Shown here: positions 1-8,499 of the stretch, piece by piece
Position numbering within the stretch: position 1 is the first letter of the stretch
Layout of the letters: every line of letters begins with the position of its first letter
Assembly (NCBI GenBank): GCA_017523285.1
Contig: JAFWWU010000174.1
Coordinates: forward strand, 1 to 35,762
Reading direction: 5' to 3'
Source of the DNA: Ruminococcus sp.
GTDB lineage: Bacteria > Bacillota > Clostridia > Oscillospirales > Ruminococcaceae
Length of the DNA: 35,762 bases
Notes under the pieces: generated by a model
The model's database searches: none
What the model saw: only the letters and a program-made list of their open reading frames with translations
Told to the model about the DNA's origin: nothing
Position numbers and translations under genes: made by a program

Positions 1-49
1 ATTATTGGCATTTTTTTATGGTGTAATCATTTTATTTTCATTTCTCCCC

Positions 50-78
50 TTGCAAAAAAATCTGAAATGAGTTATAAT
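50..78 (+). promoter_or_regulatory. Promoter of pyrE
   Basis: TTGCAA (50-55) and TATAAT (73-78) are separated by 17 bp, a near-consensus sigma-A promoter. It lies just ahead of the pyrE ribosome site (ggagga at 103-108), so the leader is only about 30 nt. That is too short for a PyrR-type attenuator. Upstream, 1-49 holds only AT-rich sequence with a T run at 11-17, possibly the tail of a terminator for a gene outside the window. Confidence 0.75.
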
Positions 79-114
79 TATAAATATAATTAAAAATGCA
101 TCGGAGGAATAAAG

Positions 115-765
115 ATGACCTACAAAGAAAGCTTTATAAAATTCATGGTGGAATGCGGTGTTCTCACTTTCGGAGAATTTACACTCAAAAGTGGAAGAAA
201 AGCTCCATATTTCATTAACTGCGGAAATTACAAAACAGGCGCACAGCTTGCTAAGCTTGGTGAATACTACGCTGAATGTATCCACGCAAACAATATCCCT
301 GTTGACACTCTTTTCGGACCTGCATACAAGGGTATTCCGCTTGCTGTATCAGCTGTTGTTGCTCTCAGCAATAAATTCGGCATTGATGTTTCTTACTGCT
401 TCGACAGAAAGGAAGCTAAAGATCACGGCGAGGGAGGTATGTTCGTAGGAAAGACTCTTACAGACAATGAAAAGGTTGTTATCATTGACGACGTTATGAC
501 ATCAGGCAAGGCTCTCAGAGAATCAATGCCAAAGCTCAAGGGTGCGGCTGACGTTGACGTTACAGGTATGGTAATTACTGTTGACAGAATGGAAAAGGGC
601 ACAGGTGAGCTTTCTGCTGTACAGGAAGTAAAGAGAGATTTCGGCGTTACAGTTTATCCGATTGTTACTATGGAGGATATCATCGACGCAATCAGAAACG
701 ATATCGTTCCGGGCAAGGAATACCTCGATAAAATGCTTGAATACAGAGCTACTTACGGTATATAA
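115..765 (+). CDS. pyrE: Orotate phosphoribosyltransferase
   Basis: A 216-residue cytoplasmic enzyme that joins orotate to PRPP to give OMP, the fifth step of de novo UMP synthesis. The PRPP-binding signature VVIIDDVMTSGKA sits at residues 121-133, and the Lys-rich catalytic loop (FDRKEAKDHGEGG) at about 97-109 matches the family. Length is normal for the PyrE type. The ATG at 115 follows a GGAGGAATAAAG ribosome site. The gene is monocistronic: it has its own promoter and is closed by a strong hairpin. No other pyrimidine gene is in the window. Codon use is rich in C-ending codons, as expected of a well-expressed housekeeping gene. The identification is firm. Confidence 0.96.
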   Translation: MTYKESFIKFMVECGVLTFGEFTLKSGRKAPYFINCGNYKTGAQLAKLGEYYAECIHANNIPVDTLFGPAYKGIPLAVSAVVALSNKFGIDVSYCFDRKEAKDHGEGGMFVGKTLTDNEKVVIIDDVMTSGKALRESMPKLKGAADVDVTGMVITVDRMEKGTGELSAVQEVKRDFGVTVYPIVTMEDIIDAIRNDIVPGKEYLDKMLEYRATYGI

Positions 766-776
766 TCACATACAAG

Positions 777-815
777 ACGGGCGGAAACCTGAATTTCCGC
801 CCGTTATTATTTTAT
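777..815 (+). terminator. Rho-independent terminator after pyrE
   Basis: A perfect 11-bp stem (777-787 with 794-804, loop CCTGAA) is followed by TATTATTTTATT. It lies in the 50-bp gap between the convergent pyrE and cysK genes. In the reverse direction the T run is poor, so it serves mainly pyrE. Confidence 0.9.
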
Positions 816-1742
816 TCAGAACAAATCAGTAGAAAGATATCTTTCGCCTGTATCAGGGAAAATTACCGCAATCGTTTTTCCCTTGTTTTCATCACGCATT
901 GCAAGCTGTGTTGCCGCAGATAATGCCGCACCCGATGGTATACCGACAAGAACTCCGTCTGTTTTGGCAATTTCTCTTGCCGCTTCATAGGCACTGTCAT
1001 TATCAATCTTTATTATTTCATCAACAACGCTTAAATCCATTACCTTTGGAATAAAACCTGCGCCTATTCCCTGAATTTTATGTGCTCCTGCATTCTCTCC
1101 CGATAAAACAGCAGACGATGCAGGTTCTACTGCAACAATTTTTATATCAGGATTTTTCTTTTTAAGTCCTTTAGCTGTTCCTGTCAGTGTTCCGCCTGTT
1201 CCTACTGCTGAAACGAAAATATCAACCTTTCCGTCAGTATCACTCCAGATTTCTTCCGCTGTTGTTATACTATGAATATGCGGATTTGCTTCATTTTCAA
1301 ACTGCTGAGGAATAAATGCATTTCCGTATTCTTCTTTTAATTCCCCGGCTTTTTTTATTGAGCCTTTCATTCCGTCTGCACCTGCTGTTAAAACTACCTC
1401 TGCACCAAGTGCTGATACAATTTTTATTCTTTCTATGCTCATGGTTTCTGGCATTACAAGAATAAGCTTCAGACCTTTTGAAGCACACACAAATGCAAGT
1501 CCTATACCTGTATTTCCGCTTGTCGGCTCGATTATTACAGTTTCATTATTGATTTTTCCGTTTTTTATTGCTTCTTCAATCATAGCGTTGGCAACCCTGT
1601 CCTTTACGCTTCCGAGAGGATTGAAGTATTCAAGCTTTGCTGCAATTTTTGCTTTGAGATTATTCTTTTTTTCATAGTTTACAAGTTCAAGCATCGGAGT
1701 ATTTCCTATAAGCTCTGTGAGCTGTTTTGCTATTTTTGCCAT
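816..1742 (-). CDS. cysK: Cysteine synthase A (O-acetylserine sulfhydrylase)
   Basis: A 308-residue PLP enzyme that makes L-cysteine from O-acetylserine and sulfide in the cytoplasm. Visible family marks are the PLP lysine in NPLGSVKDR (K47), the substrate loop PTSGNTG at 73-79, and the glycine-rich phosphate site GTGGT near residue 180. Length and motifs fit CysK; the cystathionine-beta-synthase type would be longer. The ATG is preceded by GAAAGGAAATTATT. Only 18 bp separate it from the end of sbcC upstream and no promoter is seen in the gap. It is therefore probably transcribed with sbcDC, an unusual partner for a biosynthetic gene. No T-box or S-box leader is present. Confidence 0.95.
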   Translation of the reverse strand: MAKIAKQLTELIGNTPMLELVNYEKKNNLKAKIAAKLEYFNPLGSVKDRVANAMIEEAIKNGKINNETVIIEPTSGNTGIGLAFVCASKGLKLILVMPETMSIERIKIVSALGAEVVLTAGADGMKGSIKKAGELKEEYGNAFIPQQFENEANPHIHSITTAEEIWSDTDGKVDIFVSAVGTGGTLTGTAKGLKKKNPDIKIVAVEPASSAVLSGENAGAHKIQGIGAGFIPKVMDLSVVDEIIKIDNDSAYEAAREIAKTDGVLVGIPSGAALSAATQLAMRDENKGKTIAVIFPDTGERYLSTDLF

Positions 1743-1760
1743 AATAATTTCCTTTCATTA

Positions 1761-4367
1761 CTATATTTCAATCTTTAATCTGCTGCCCATAGCTTCCTTT
1801 GAAACTATGATTTTCTTATCTATACGATTTTTAAGCTCGGTTACATGAGAGATAATTCCTATAAGTCTTTTTCCGTCGGAAAGCTTATCAAGCAGGGCAA
1901 TTGCCTGAGAAAGTGCATTATCGTCAAGAGTGCCGAAGCCCTCGTCTATAAACATTGAATCAAGCTGTATACCGCCGTTTCCACTCTGGACAATATCTGA
2001 AAGTCCAAGCGCAAGTGAAATTGAAGCAAGGAATGATTCTCCACCCGATAGCGTGCTTACATCACGCCATTGTCCTGTGCTTCTGTCGAGTACATCAAGG
2101 TCAAGTCCGACCTGCTGTTTCAGATTTTTTGCTTTATCCTTGCATCTAAGCACGAACATTCCGTCAGTAAGAAGCGTCAGTCTTTTATTTGCCGAAGCTA
2201 TAACCTGCTTGAAATAATACTGCTGAATATACGTTTCAAGGCTGAATTTTGCCTTGCCGCTGCCTTGATTTCCGTTTGCTGTTTTTGATAAGTCCGAGAT
2301 TACAGCCCATTCTTCACGAAGTCTGTTTCGCTCATCTGCAAGCTTTTCAAGCTTTTTTATAACCTTGTTATTCTGCTCGCATATTCCGAAAAGCTTTACT
2401 CTTTCTTTATCCTTTTTGCTGTATTCATCAGATAATTGTTTCTTTTTAATTTCAAGGGCAGATATATCGCATTTTTCAGAATTTTCAAGCTGTGCTGAAA
2501 GCTCGTTTCTGCGTGAAGCTATAACAGAAAGCTCTGTTTTGTAATTGTTTATCTCTTCACTCAGATTATAAATCTTTTCATCATCAGCTTTCGAAGCCTG
2601 ATACTCCTCATTATTCTTAAACCCATATTGCGTAATAAGCTCTGAAAACTTTTTACTAAGCCTTACTTTTTCATTCTCAAGAGATTCTATATCCGATATA
2701 ACAGTCTTAATTTCTGCCGTATTTTCAGCATATTTCACATTTGCTTCATTATATGCTTTATTTGCGGATTCAAATGCCTTTTCAATTGTACTTACTTTGT
2801 TTTTAAGCTCGTCATAATGCTTTTGCGCCTGAGATGAGGATTTGAATTCACCTGCTATTCTTGAATTCAATGATGCTATTTTCTCATTGAGTGCCGAAAC
2901 CTCTTTCCCGAATTCCGTATACTCAGTTTTAAGCTTTGATGATTTGCTTTCGGCTTCGTTTACTTCCTCCTGCGTGGGAACTCCATCAATCTTTTTTGCA
3001 GGATTCGGATGAACTGTCGAACCACATACACTGCACGGCTCCCCGTCTATAAGATTTTCGGCTAAAATCCCTGCCTGACCAAGAATAAACATATCAAGCT
3101 GTTTTCTGTATTCGTTTTCAGCTTTTGTGCTTTTTTCTTTTAATTCAAGCAGTTTTTTCGAAGCTGTTTTATACTTTTTTTCATACTTTTCAAGCTCATC
3201 ATAAAGCGAAAGATTATTCTCGATTTCAATTATTTTCTGTTTAAGCTCATCTATATTCTTGTTTTCCTTTTCAGCCGCTTCAAGCTTTTTCTTTGCAGTA
3301 TCAAGCATTTCTTTAAGGTTTTTTTCTGAATTTTCAAGTCTTGTTGCCGCTTTTTTCTTTTCCGCAAGACGATTTTCACAGCTTATCAAAAGTGATTCAT
3401 CAGGTAAAATATTCTGAGCCGCCTGTGCTGATGAAAGCTGTTTCTGTTTGATTTCAAATTCTTCTTTGCGCTTTGTAAGCTCACTAAATACTCTGCATTT
3501 ATCTGCATATTCATCTATAAGCTCATTGAGTTTTCTGCCCTCGGTAAGCTCTGCTGTTGTTTTTTCAGTTTCCTTTGAAAGCGTTTTTATTTCCTTTTCA
3601 GCTTTTTTCAGCTCAGATTTATAGCCTTTATTCTTCTCTGAAAGCTTTTCCGTAAACTGAGCAAGCGTTTCAACGCTTTTCAGCTCAAGAATATCATCGC
3701 AATCATCCGCAAAATGAGCATGTGACATTTCTATTTCCGTTTCACTATTTATATTGTCAAGCTTACGCCTGCATATACTTTCACGCTCTTTTAATTTTTC
3801 CTGAAAACGATTGAATACGGATGTATTGAAAATGCGTTGGAATATTTCTTTTCTGTCGGCACTTTTTTCATTCAGAATCTTCATAAAGTCGCCCTGAGCA
3901 ATCATAACGGTCTGCGAAAATTGTTTGCGGTCAAGTCCTATTATTTCTGAGATTTTTTTATCTGCTTCATCAATTCTGGTACATACATTTTCAGGCTCAT
4001 CCTCACAATAGAAATTAACGTAGGCGGCTTCTTCAGTTGTTCCGCTTCCTCTTTTGGCAGCTCTTGTATACGTCGGACCTCGTTCTATCCGATAAATTCT
4101 GCCCTGATGCTCAAATCTTAATATTACATAGGTTTTGGATGATGCTAAGGCATAATCTGAACGGAAATTCTTTGATATACGGCGTTCCTTACCGCCACTT
4201 GCTTCCCCGTAAAGTGCAAAAGAAAGAGCATCAAAAATAGTTGTCTTGCCTGCTCCTGTATCTCCTGTTACAAGAAAAATACCATTTCTGCCTATTTTAG
4301 AAAAATCAACCTCTGTTATATCTGAAAAGGGGCCGAATGCTGACATTTCCATGTATATCGGCTTCAT
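1761..4367 (-). CDS. sbcC: DNA repair exonuclease subunit SbcC
   Basis: An 868-residue SMC-like ATPase that pairs with SbcD (Rad50/Mre11 type) to open and trim hairpins and blocked DNA ends. Walker A GDTGAGKT is at residues 35-42. Long charged heptad-rich coiled-coil arms follow, interrupted near residue 445 by the zinc-hook CSVCG. The C-terminal half of the ATPase carries the ABC signature LSGGESF (about 776) and Walker B MFIDEGFGTLD (about 811). The length is somewhat shorter than the roughly 1,000 residues of E. coli SbcC. Its ATG shares a base with the sbcD stop (TAATG), indicating translational coupling, and a GGAGGTGA site sits inside the end of sbcD. Confidence 0.96.
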   Translation of the reverse strand: MKPIYMEMSAFGPFSDITEVDFSKIGRNGIFLVTGDTGAGKTTIFDALSFALYGEASGGKERRISKNFRSDYALASSKTYVILRFEHQGRIYRIERGPTYTRAAKRGSGTTEEAAYVNFYCEDEPENVCTRIDEADKKISEIIGLDRKQFSQTVMIAQGDFMKILNEKSADRKEIFQRIFNTSVFNRFQEKLKERESICRRKLDNINSETEIEMSHAHFADDCDDILELKSVETLAQFTEKLSEKNKGYKSELKKAEKEIKTLSKETEKTTAELTEGRKLNELIDEYADKCRVFSELTKRKEEFEIKQKQLSSAQAAQNILPDESLLISCENRLAEKKKAATRLENSEKNLKEMLDTAKKKLEAAEKENKNIDELKQKIIEIENNLSLYDELEKYEKKYKTASKKLLELKEKSTKAENEYRKQLDMFILGQAGILAENLIDGEPCSVCGSTVHPNPAKKIDGVPTQEEVNEAESKSSKLKTEYTEFGKEVSALNEKIASLNSRIAGEFKSSSQAQKHYDELKNKVSTIEKAFESANKAYNEANVKYAENTAEIKTVISDIESLENEKVRLSKKFSELITQYGFKNNEEYQASKADDEKIYNLSEEINNYKTELSVIASRRNELSAQLENSEKCDISALEIKKKQLSDEYSKKDKERVKLFGICEQNNKVIKKLEKLADERNRLREEWAVISDLSKTANGNQGSGKAKFSLETYIQQYYFKQVIASANKRLTLLTDGMFVLRCKDKAKNLKQQVGLDLDVLDRSTGQWRDVSTLSGGESFLASISLALGLSDIVQSGNGGIQLDSMFIDEGFGTLDDNALSQAIALLDKLSDGKRLIGIISHVTELKNRIDKKIIVSKEAMGSRLKIEI

Positions 4368-5485
4368 TACTCCGTCACCTCCGCTTCTTCAAATATATTT
4401 TCTATAATTTTCATCTGTTCCTTACTTGGTAGGGCATTGTTATTCTGAAATGCATAAAACTCACAGAACATCTCTATATTATTCTTTGCTCCGAATATTT
4501 CATCAGCCTTTACATCAACATCTGTTTCCGTTCCGTTTTTTGAATTCTGTATTGTAAATTTCAGCATATTCGGAAAAACTGTTCTGATTGTTATTCTTGA
4601 ATCGGGATACGGATTTTCATCTGTAAGAATAATATGAACATAATCCTCGGAATAATCCATATTGACTATATCTTCATAGCTTCCGCTTATTATTCTTACG
4701 TCATGTGGAAGCTCTATCGGAATTTCTGTTATTTCTATATCATTTTTCCCTCTTATATCTGCTATTGTGAATGTCTTTTTATGTGAATGCTCGGATATTG
4801 AATATTTTAATATTGAGCCTGCATATCTTACCTCTTTACGCCCGCATGACTGAGGTCTGTGAATATGTCCCATTGCAACGTAATCGAATTTATCAAAAAG
4901 ATGATAATCTATATTATCAAGTCCGCCTACTGCAAATTCCTCAGAATTACAGGTTACTGCGCCTGTTATGAATTGGTGCGCAACAAGGATATTAATTCTA
5001 TCGCTGTTGATTTCAGAATTATCTATTACAGCCTTTATTGCATCATTATAGTCTGAAATCGTTATATCAGAATAAAAAGGACGTACATTTATCGGCTTTA
5101 AAAAAGGAAGAAGATGAATTGTTATATTTTCATCTGTATCAAAGCTGAAAAGTCTTCCGCTGAATTTTGGTGCGGTATAAATTCCTCTGTGAGAAATAAG
5201 CTGTGAAAAATATGATATTCTCTCGTAGTTATCATGATTTCCGCTTATTATATATACTTTTATTTGCTTATCGGCAAGAGCTGTTATAAAATCATTGAAA
5301 ACGCTCATTGCTTCGGCTGACGGACTTGATTTATCGTATACATCGCCTGCGATTAAAACCGCTGAGCATCTATTCTCAACTGCTGTTTTTACCGCCTGAT
5401 CAAGCACGATTTTCTGGTCATCAAGCAGACTGTATTCGTTCAGTCGCTTGCCTATATGCAAATCTGAAAGATGAAGAATTTTCAT
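4367..5485 (-). CDS. sbcD: DNA repair exonuclease subunit SbcD
   Basis: A 372-residue Mre11-type metallophosphoesterase, the nuclease partner of SbcC. Metal-binding motifs appear in family order: DLHIGK at 8-13, GDVYD at 47-51, GNHD at 82-85, VAHQ near 170 and GHIHRP near 206. A C-terminal segment after about residue 260 fits the DNA-binding cap. It is the first gene of the sbcD-sbcC-cysK unit, with a TATAAT promoter about 40 bp upstream and a strong AGGAGGGG ribosome site before the ATG at 5485. Length and motifs are normal. Confidence 0.96.
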   Translation of the reverse strand: MKILHLSDLHIGKRLNEYSLLDDQKIVLDQAVKTAVENRCSAVLIAGDVYDKSSPSAEAMSVFNDFITALADKQIKVYIISGNHDNYERISYFSQLISHRGIYTAPKFSGRLFSFDTDENITIHLLPFLKPINVRPFYSDITISDYNDAIKAVIDNSEINSDRINILVAHQFITGAVTCNSEEFAVGGLDNIDYHLFDKFDYVAMGHIHRPQSCGRKEVRYAGSILKYSISEHSHKKTFTIADIRGKNDIEITEIPIELPHDVRIISGSYEDIVNMDYSEDYVHIILTDENPYPDSRITIRTVFPNMLKFTIQNSKNGTETDVDVKADEIFGAKNNIEMFCEFYAFQNNNALPSKEQMKIIENIFEEAEVTE

Positions 5486-5523
5486 AATCCCCTCCTGCTT
5501 TTATTGATAATCTGTCAGTTTTT

Positions 5524-5552
5524 ATTATACCATATATTTATGCTTTTTTCCA
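5524..5552 (-). promoter_or_regulatory. Promoter of sbcD-sbcC-cysK
   Basis: On the minus strand a perfect TATAAT (5524-5529) lies 17 bp downstream of TGGAAA (5547-5552, four of six matches to TTGACA). It is the only good promoter between the terminator of the upstream EAL gene and the sbcD ribosome site. Confidence 0.6.
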
Positions 5553-5606
5553 TAAAAAGAAAAATAAAAATCCCAATAAATGACGTGAAATCATTTATCG
5601 GGATTT
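5553..5606 (-). terminator. Terminator of the FIST-EAL gene
   Basis: A 16-bp stem with one mismatch (5568-5583 with 5591-5606, loop CGTGAAA) is followed on the minus strand by a T-rich run (complement of 5553-5570). It begins 4 nt past the stop codon and separates this gene from sbcD. Confidence 0.85.
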
Positions 5607-5609
5607 ATT

Positions 5610-8117
5610 CTACATTACTGCATTATTACAGAATCTTTCAGGCTTTGAGAAAAGATAACCCTGTGAAAACTTGATTTTGTTATTTTCCACAATTTCTTGT
5701 ATTTTCTCATTCTCTACAAATTCCGCAACTACTTCTTTATTGTGATGTCCTGACCACATTGCAATGAACTCGAAAAGCTCTGACGCTACCGTATCATTTA
5801 CAATATTCTTTACAATTTCTCCGTCAACCTTTATATAATTGGCATTGATTTTGAATATACTGACAAGATTTGAAAATCCGCTTCCGAAATCATCTATTGC
5901 AATTTTACCGCCAAGATTGTGGATTTTTTCAGAGAATTCAATTACTACCTGATAATCGGTAATTTCTTCCGTTTCTGTAAGCTCGAAAATGAAATGGTCG
6001 GGATGCGGTGCGTTTTCAAGGAAGGTTATAATCGCATTAACGATTTTATAGCTGTATATATCACTGATATTGATATTAATCGTCACGCTTTCCTTCCTGT
6101 CACGGAATATTTCGAAAACCTTGGTTATCATTGCGTAAGAAATATCCTGATAGTATCCGTATTCCTTTGCAATATCCATAAAATGATACGGAGTATAAAT
6201 ATTGCCCTTATCATCCTCTATACGCATAAGCGCTTCATAAAGATAGATATCCTTTTCGAAATTATCGCGTATTCCCTGAAAATACGGTACAACACGTCCG
6301 TTTGAAAGAGCATCATTAAGAATAGTCAGCATCTTCATCTTTGTTGCGTTATACTGTTCAAGTCCCATCTGCGGAGTATAAACAAGGAAACGAATATTCT
6401 TGTTTCTCATACGAACAAGAGTAAGTTCAGCTTTTCTGATTATTTCATCTTCCTTAAGAACAATTGCAAATTCAGATACAAGAACATATGACGAGAATTT
6501 GAAATTGGTAAGCATATTCTGGAGATAAGTCATCTTATCAACAAAATCGTTATCATCAATTCCTTCGCCTGCTGTAATAATCAGTGCTGTTTTCTTGTAA
6601 ATATAGCAATGGAATATTTCTTCATCAAGAGCAGAAATAATTGAGTTATAATACTGTTTGAAGTATATATTGAATTTTGATTCGCTCAGAAATGCTTTTA
6701 ATGTGCTTTCGTTGCGGATTGTAAGCATACATATCTTGTCGAATTTTTTAAGACTGAAATCATAAAGACATTTTGAAATATTTTCAATGCCTGTGATTTC
6801 ATCTATGAAAAGGCTTTTTTCTATGTTTTTACGTTGCATAATACTGTTCTCATCATTAGAGCATGAATTTGTAAGAATAAAGTTTATAACTTTCTGCTGT
6901 GTATTTACAAGTGAATTTGCGTTTTCTTTAAGCTTATTTATATCAAGGATTAATCTGCTGTTATTTTCTGAAAGCGAGGCTATTGCAAAAGAATAGTTGC
7001 AATAGTAATTTCTCTTATTTTTATTTCCGATTTCACCCTCAAGAAGTGCACCGCAGAGATTTGTCTTTTTGAACGGAGATAATTCCCATTCAGCACAATT
7101 CTTGAATAAGTTTTCTCTTGAAGTACAGCTGTATCCGAACAGAACTTCGCTCGGATTATCACAAAGGCTCTGACATACTTCTTCACATGTTTCTATTGTA
7201 TTTGTTATAGCCGAATATGCCATTCTTATTTTTTCGCCGACTTTCATTTTGTCAAGCGTACAGATGATCGGCTTTGGTTCATCCTTGAATTTATTTATCA
7301 CATCATTCTGAGGCGAATACATAAGTCCGAGAGGTATTGCTGTACCGTCTCTGACTATCGGGAATATAGCAAGAGTTTCATTGATTTCTGACTCACGCAT
7401 TCCCGAAAACTCTATACCAAGCATTTTTTCATACCAATCAACAGCGTTAATTCCGTCAATTTTACGGATAATAAGTCCGTCTGTTTCGGTTATTGTATGA
7501 ACGTCTCCGACAGTTTCAGAAGCATAAACAATTTCGCTGTGTACATTCATTCTTTCAGAATCAATAGCAGCAATTACTGCGGCTGTTTCCGAAACTACTT
7601 CTTCATTGAATACAAAGCTTCTTCCGTTTACACCTGAAGTATTTGCAAATCCGCCAAGCATCTGTACCTGAGGCATAAGCTCATCCATACATTTTACATA
7701 TTCGCTCGACATTGTATATATATTTGAAAAGAAATTAAGTAAAAAGCGGGTATTAGGATTTACATAGCTGCTTAAGCTTTCGGCAAGAACACAACCGCTT
7801 ATTTCGTTACATTCCTCATCGATAAGATTAACGACAGCAGTTCTTACGGAAGCTGATTTATATCCTGTAATGCATACTAAACAGCAATCCTGATGAATTT
7901 CTCCCTCAAAAATTACTCCTGTTGTACTGCATCCGATAATTCCTGCTTTCGGAAATCGGGAACGAACAGCATCAATAAAAGGTTTTATTGTATCTGCATT
8001 GTGTACGCAGGTATGTATTCTTATCAGGTATTCTTTTGTAGTATCAAGGTTATTTGCTTTAATGATTTCATCGATCTGATTATCAGATTTGTAAATGAAT
8101 CCTATACTTTTCATCAT
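5610..8117 (-). CDS. FIST sensor - degenerate GGDEF - EAL c-di-GMP phosphodiesterase
   Basis: About 835 residues with no signal peptide or membrane helix, so probably a soluble cytoplasmic sensor. The N-terminal part (about 1-390) resembles FIST_N/FIST_C small-ligand domains, including GCSTTGVIFEGE near residue 72. A GGDEF-like fold starts at DEITGIEN (about 439), but the signature site reads AGEGID (about 516-521), so cyclase activity is unlikely. The EAL domain (about 600-835) looks intact: EALMR (E628), NINIS, ELTE, DDFG (742-745), YIKVD (K763), AEFVE and QGYLFSKP. Expected activity is hydrolysis of c-di-GMP to pGpG under control of a FIST ligand. The frame stays open to 8291, but a promoter at 8212-8240 falls inside that extension, and AGGGGTGAGA precedes the ATG pair at 8117/8114. 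Either ATG is possible. Confidence 0.88.
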   Translation of the reverse strand: MMKSIGFIYKSDNQIDEIIKANNLDTTKEYLIRIHTCVHNADTIKPFIDAVRSRFPKAGIIGCSTTGVIFEGEIHQDCCLVCITGYKSASVRTAVVNLIDEECNEISGCVLAESLSSYVNPNTRFLLNFFSNIYTMSSEYVKCMDELMPQVQMLGGFANTSGVNGRSFVFNEEVVSETAAVIAAIDSERMNVHSEIVYASETVGDVHTITETDGLIIRKIDGINAVDWYEKMLGIEFSGMRESEINETLAIFPIVRDGTAIPLGLMYSPQNDVINKFKDEPKPIICTLDKMKVGEKIRMAYSAITNTIETCEEVCQSLCDNPSEVLFGYSCTSRENLFKNCAEWELSPFKKTNLCGALLEGEIGNKNKRNYYCNYSFAIASLSENNSRLILDINKLKENANSLVNTQQKVINFILTNSCSNDENSIMQRKNIEKSLFIDEITGIENISKCLYDFSLKKFDKICMLTIRNESTLKAFLSESKFNIYFKQYYNSIISALDEEIFHCYIYKKTALIITAGEGIDDNDFVDKMTYLQNMLTNFKFSSYVLVSEFAIVLKEDEIIRKAELTLVRMRNKNIRFLVYTPQMGLEQYNATKMKMLTILNDALSNGRVVPYFQGIRDNFEKDIYLYEALMRIEDDKGNIYTPYHFMDIAKEYGYYQDISYAMITKVFEIFRDRKESVTININISDIYSYKIVNAIITFLENAPHPDHFIFELTETEEITDYQVVIEFSEKIHNLGGKIAIDDFGSGFSNLVSIFKINANYIKVDGEIVKNIVNDTVASELFEFIAMWSGHHNKEVVAEFVENEKIQEIVENNKIKFSQGYLFSKPERFCNNAVM

Positions 8118-8211
8118 TCTCACCCCTAAATCAATTCTGTCATGTTTTTTGGAAAAATGAAAAAATATCCATTTTTTCTCCCTTCCGACTTCCAAATAAA
8201 AACCCAAATAT

Positions 8212-8240
8212 ATTGTACCACATTTTATTATATTTGTCCA
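8212..8240 (-). promoter_or_regulatory. Promoter of the FIST-EAL gene
   Basis: TGGACA (8235-8240) and TACAAT (8212-8217) on the minus strand are 17 bp apart, each one mismatch from consensus. Transcription would start near 8205, leaving a leader of about 90 nt that contains a possible 10-codon ORF. This position rules out the longest reading of the downstream gene. The rest of the 8118-8410 gap is AT-rich and shows no further gene. Confidence 0.7.
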
Positions 8241-8410
8241 GTCATTTCTACTGCATAATATATAATTTGATACATTTTCAACAATCCGCACAATTACACA
8301 TTATACCATTTGTGTAAATAAACAACAGCTGTTTTCATACAGAATTCTCAAGGAACAAATCATCAGAACACAAGAAAAACGCAAAAAAACATTGAAAACA
8401 GGCATTTCCA

Positions 8411-8450
8411 TAAAAAAACAAGAGGGAAAATATCGTATTCCCCCTCTTGT
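8411..8450 (-). terminator. Terminator after the dockerin GH124-like gene
   Basis: A 9-bp stem (8418-8426 with 8442-8450) is followed on the minus strand by seven T residues (complement of 8411-8417). It closes the tautomerase-dockerin unit about 50 bp after its stop codon. Confidence 0.8.
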
Positions 8451-8499
8451 GATATAATTTTATTTTTTAACCTTCATCGATAATATTACCGATTGTATA

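Noticed and set aside
8118-8291. N-terminal extension of the FIST-EAL frame
   Set aside because: The promoter at 8212-8240 lies inside it, there is no ribosome site at 8291, and FIST similarity starts after the ATG pair at 8117/8114.
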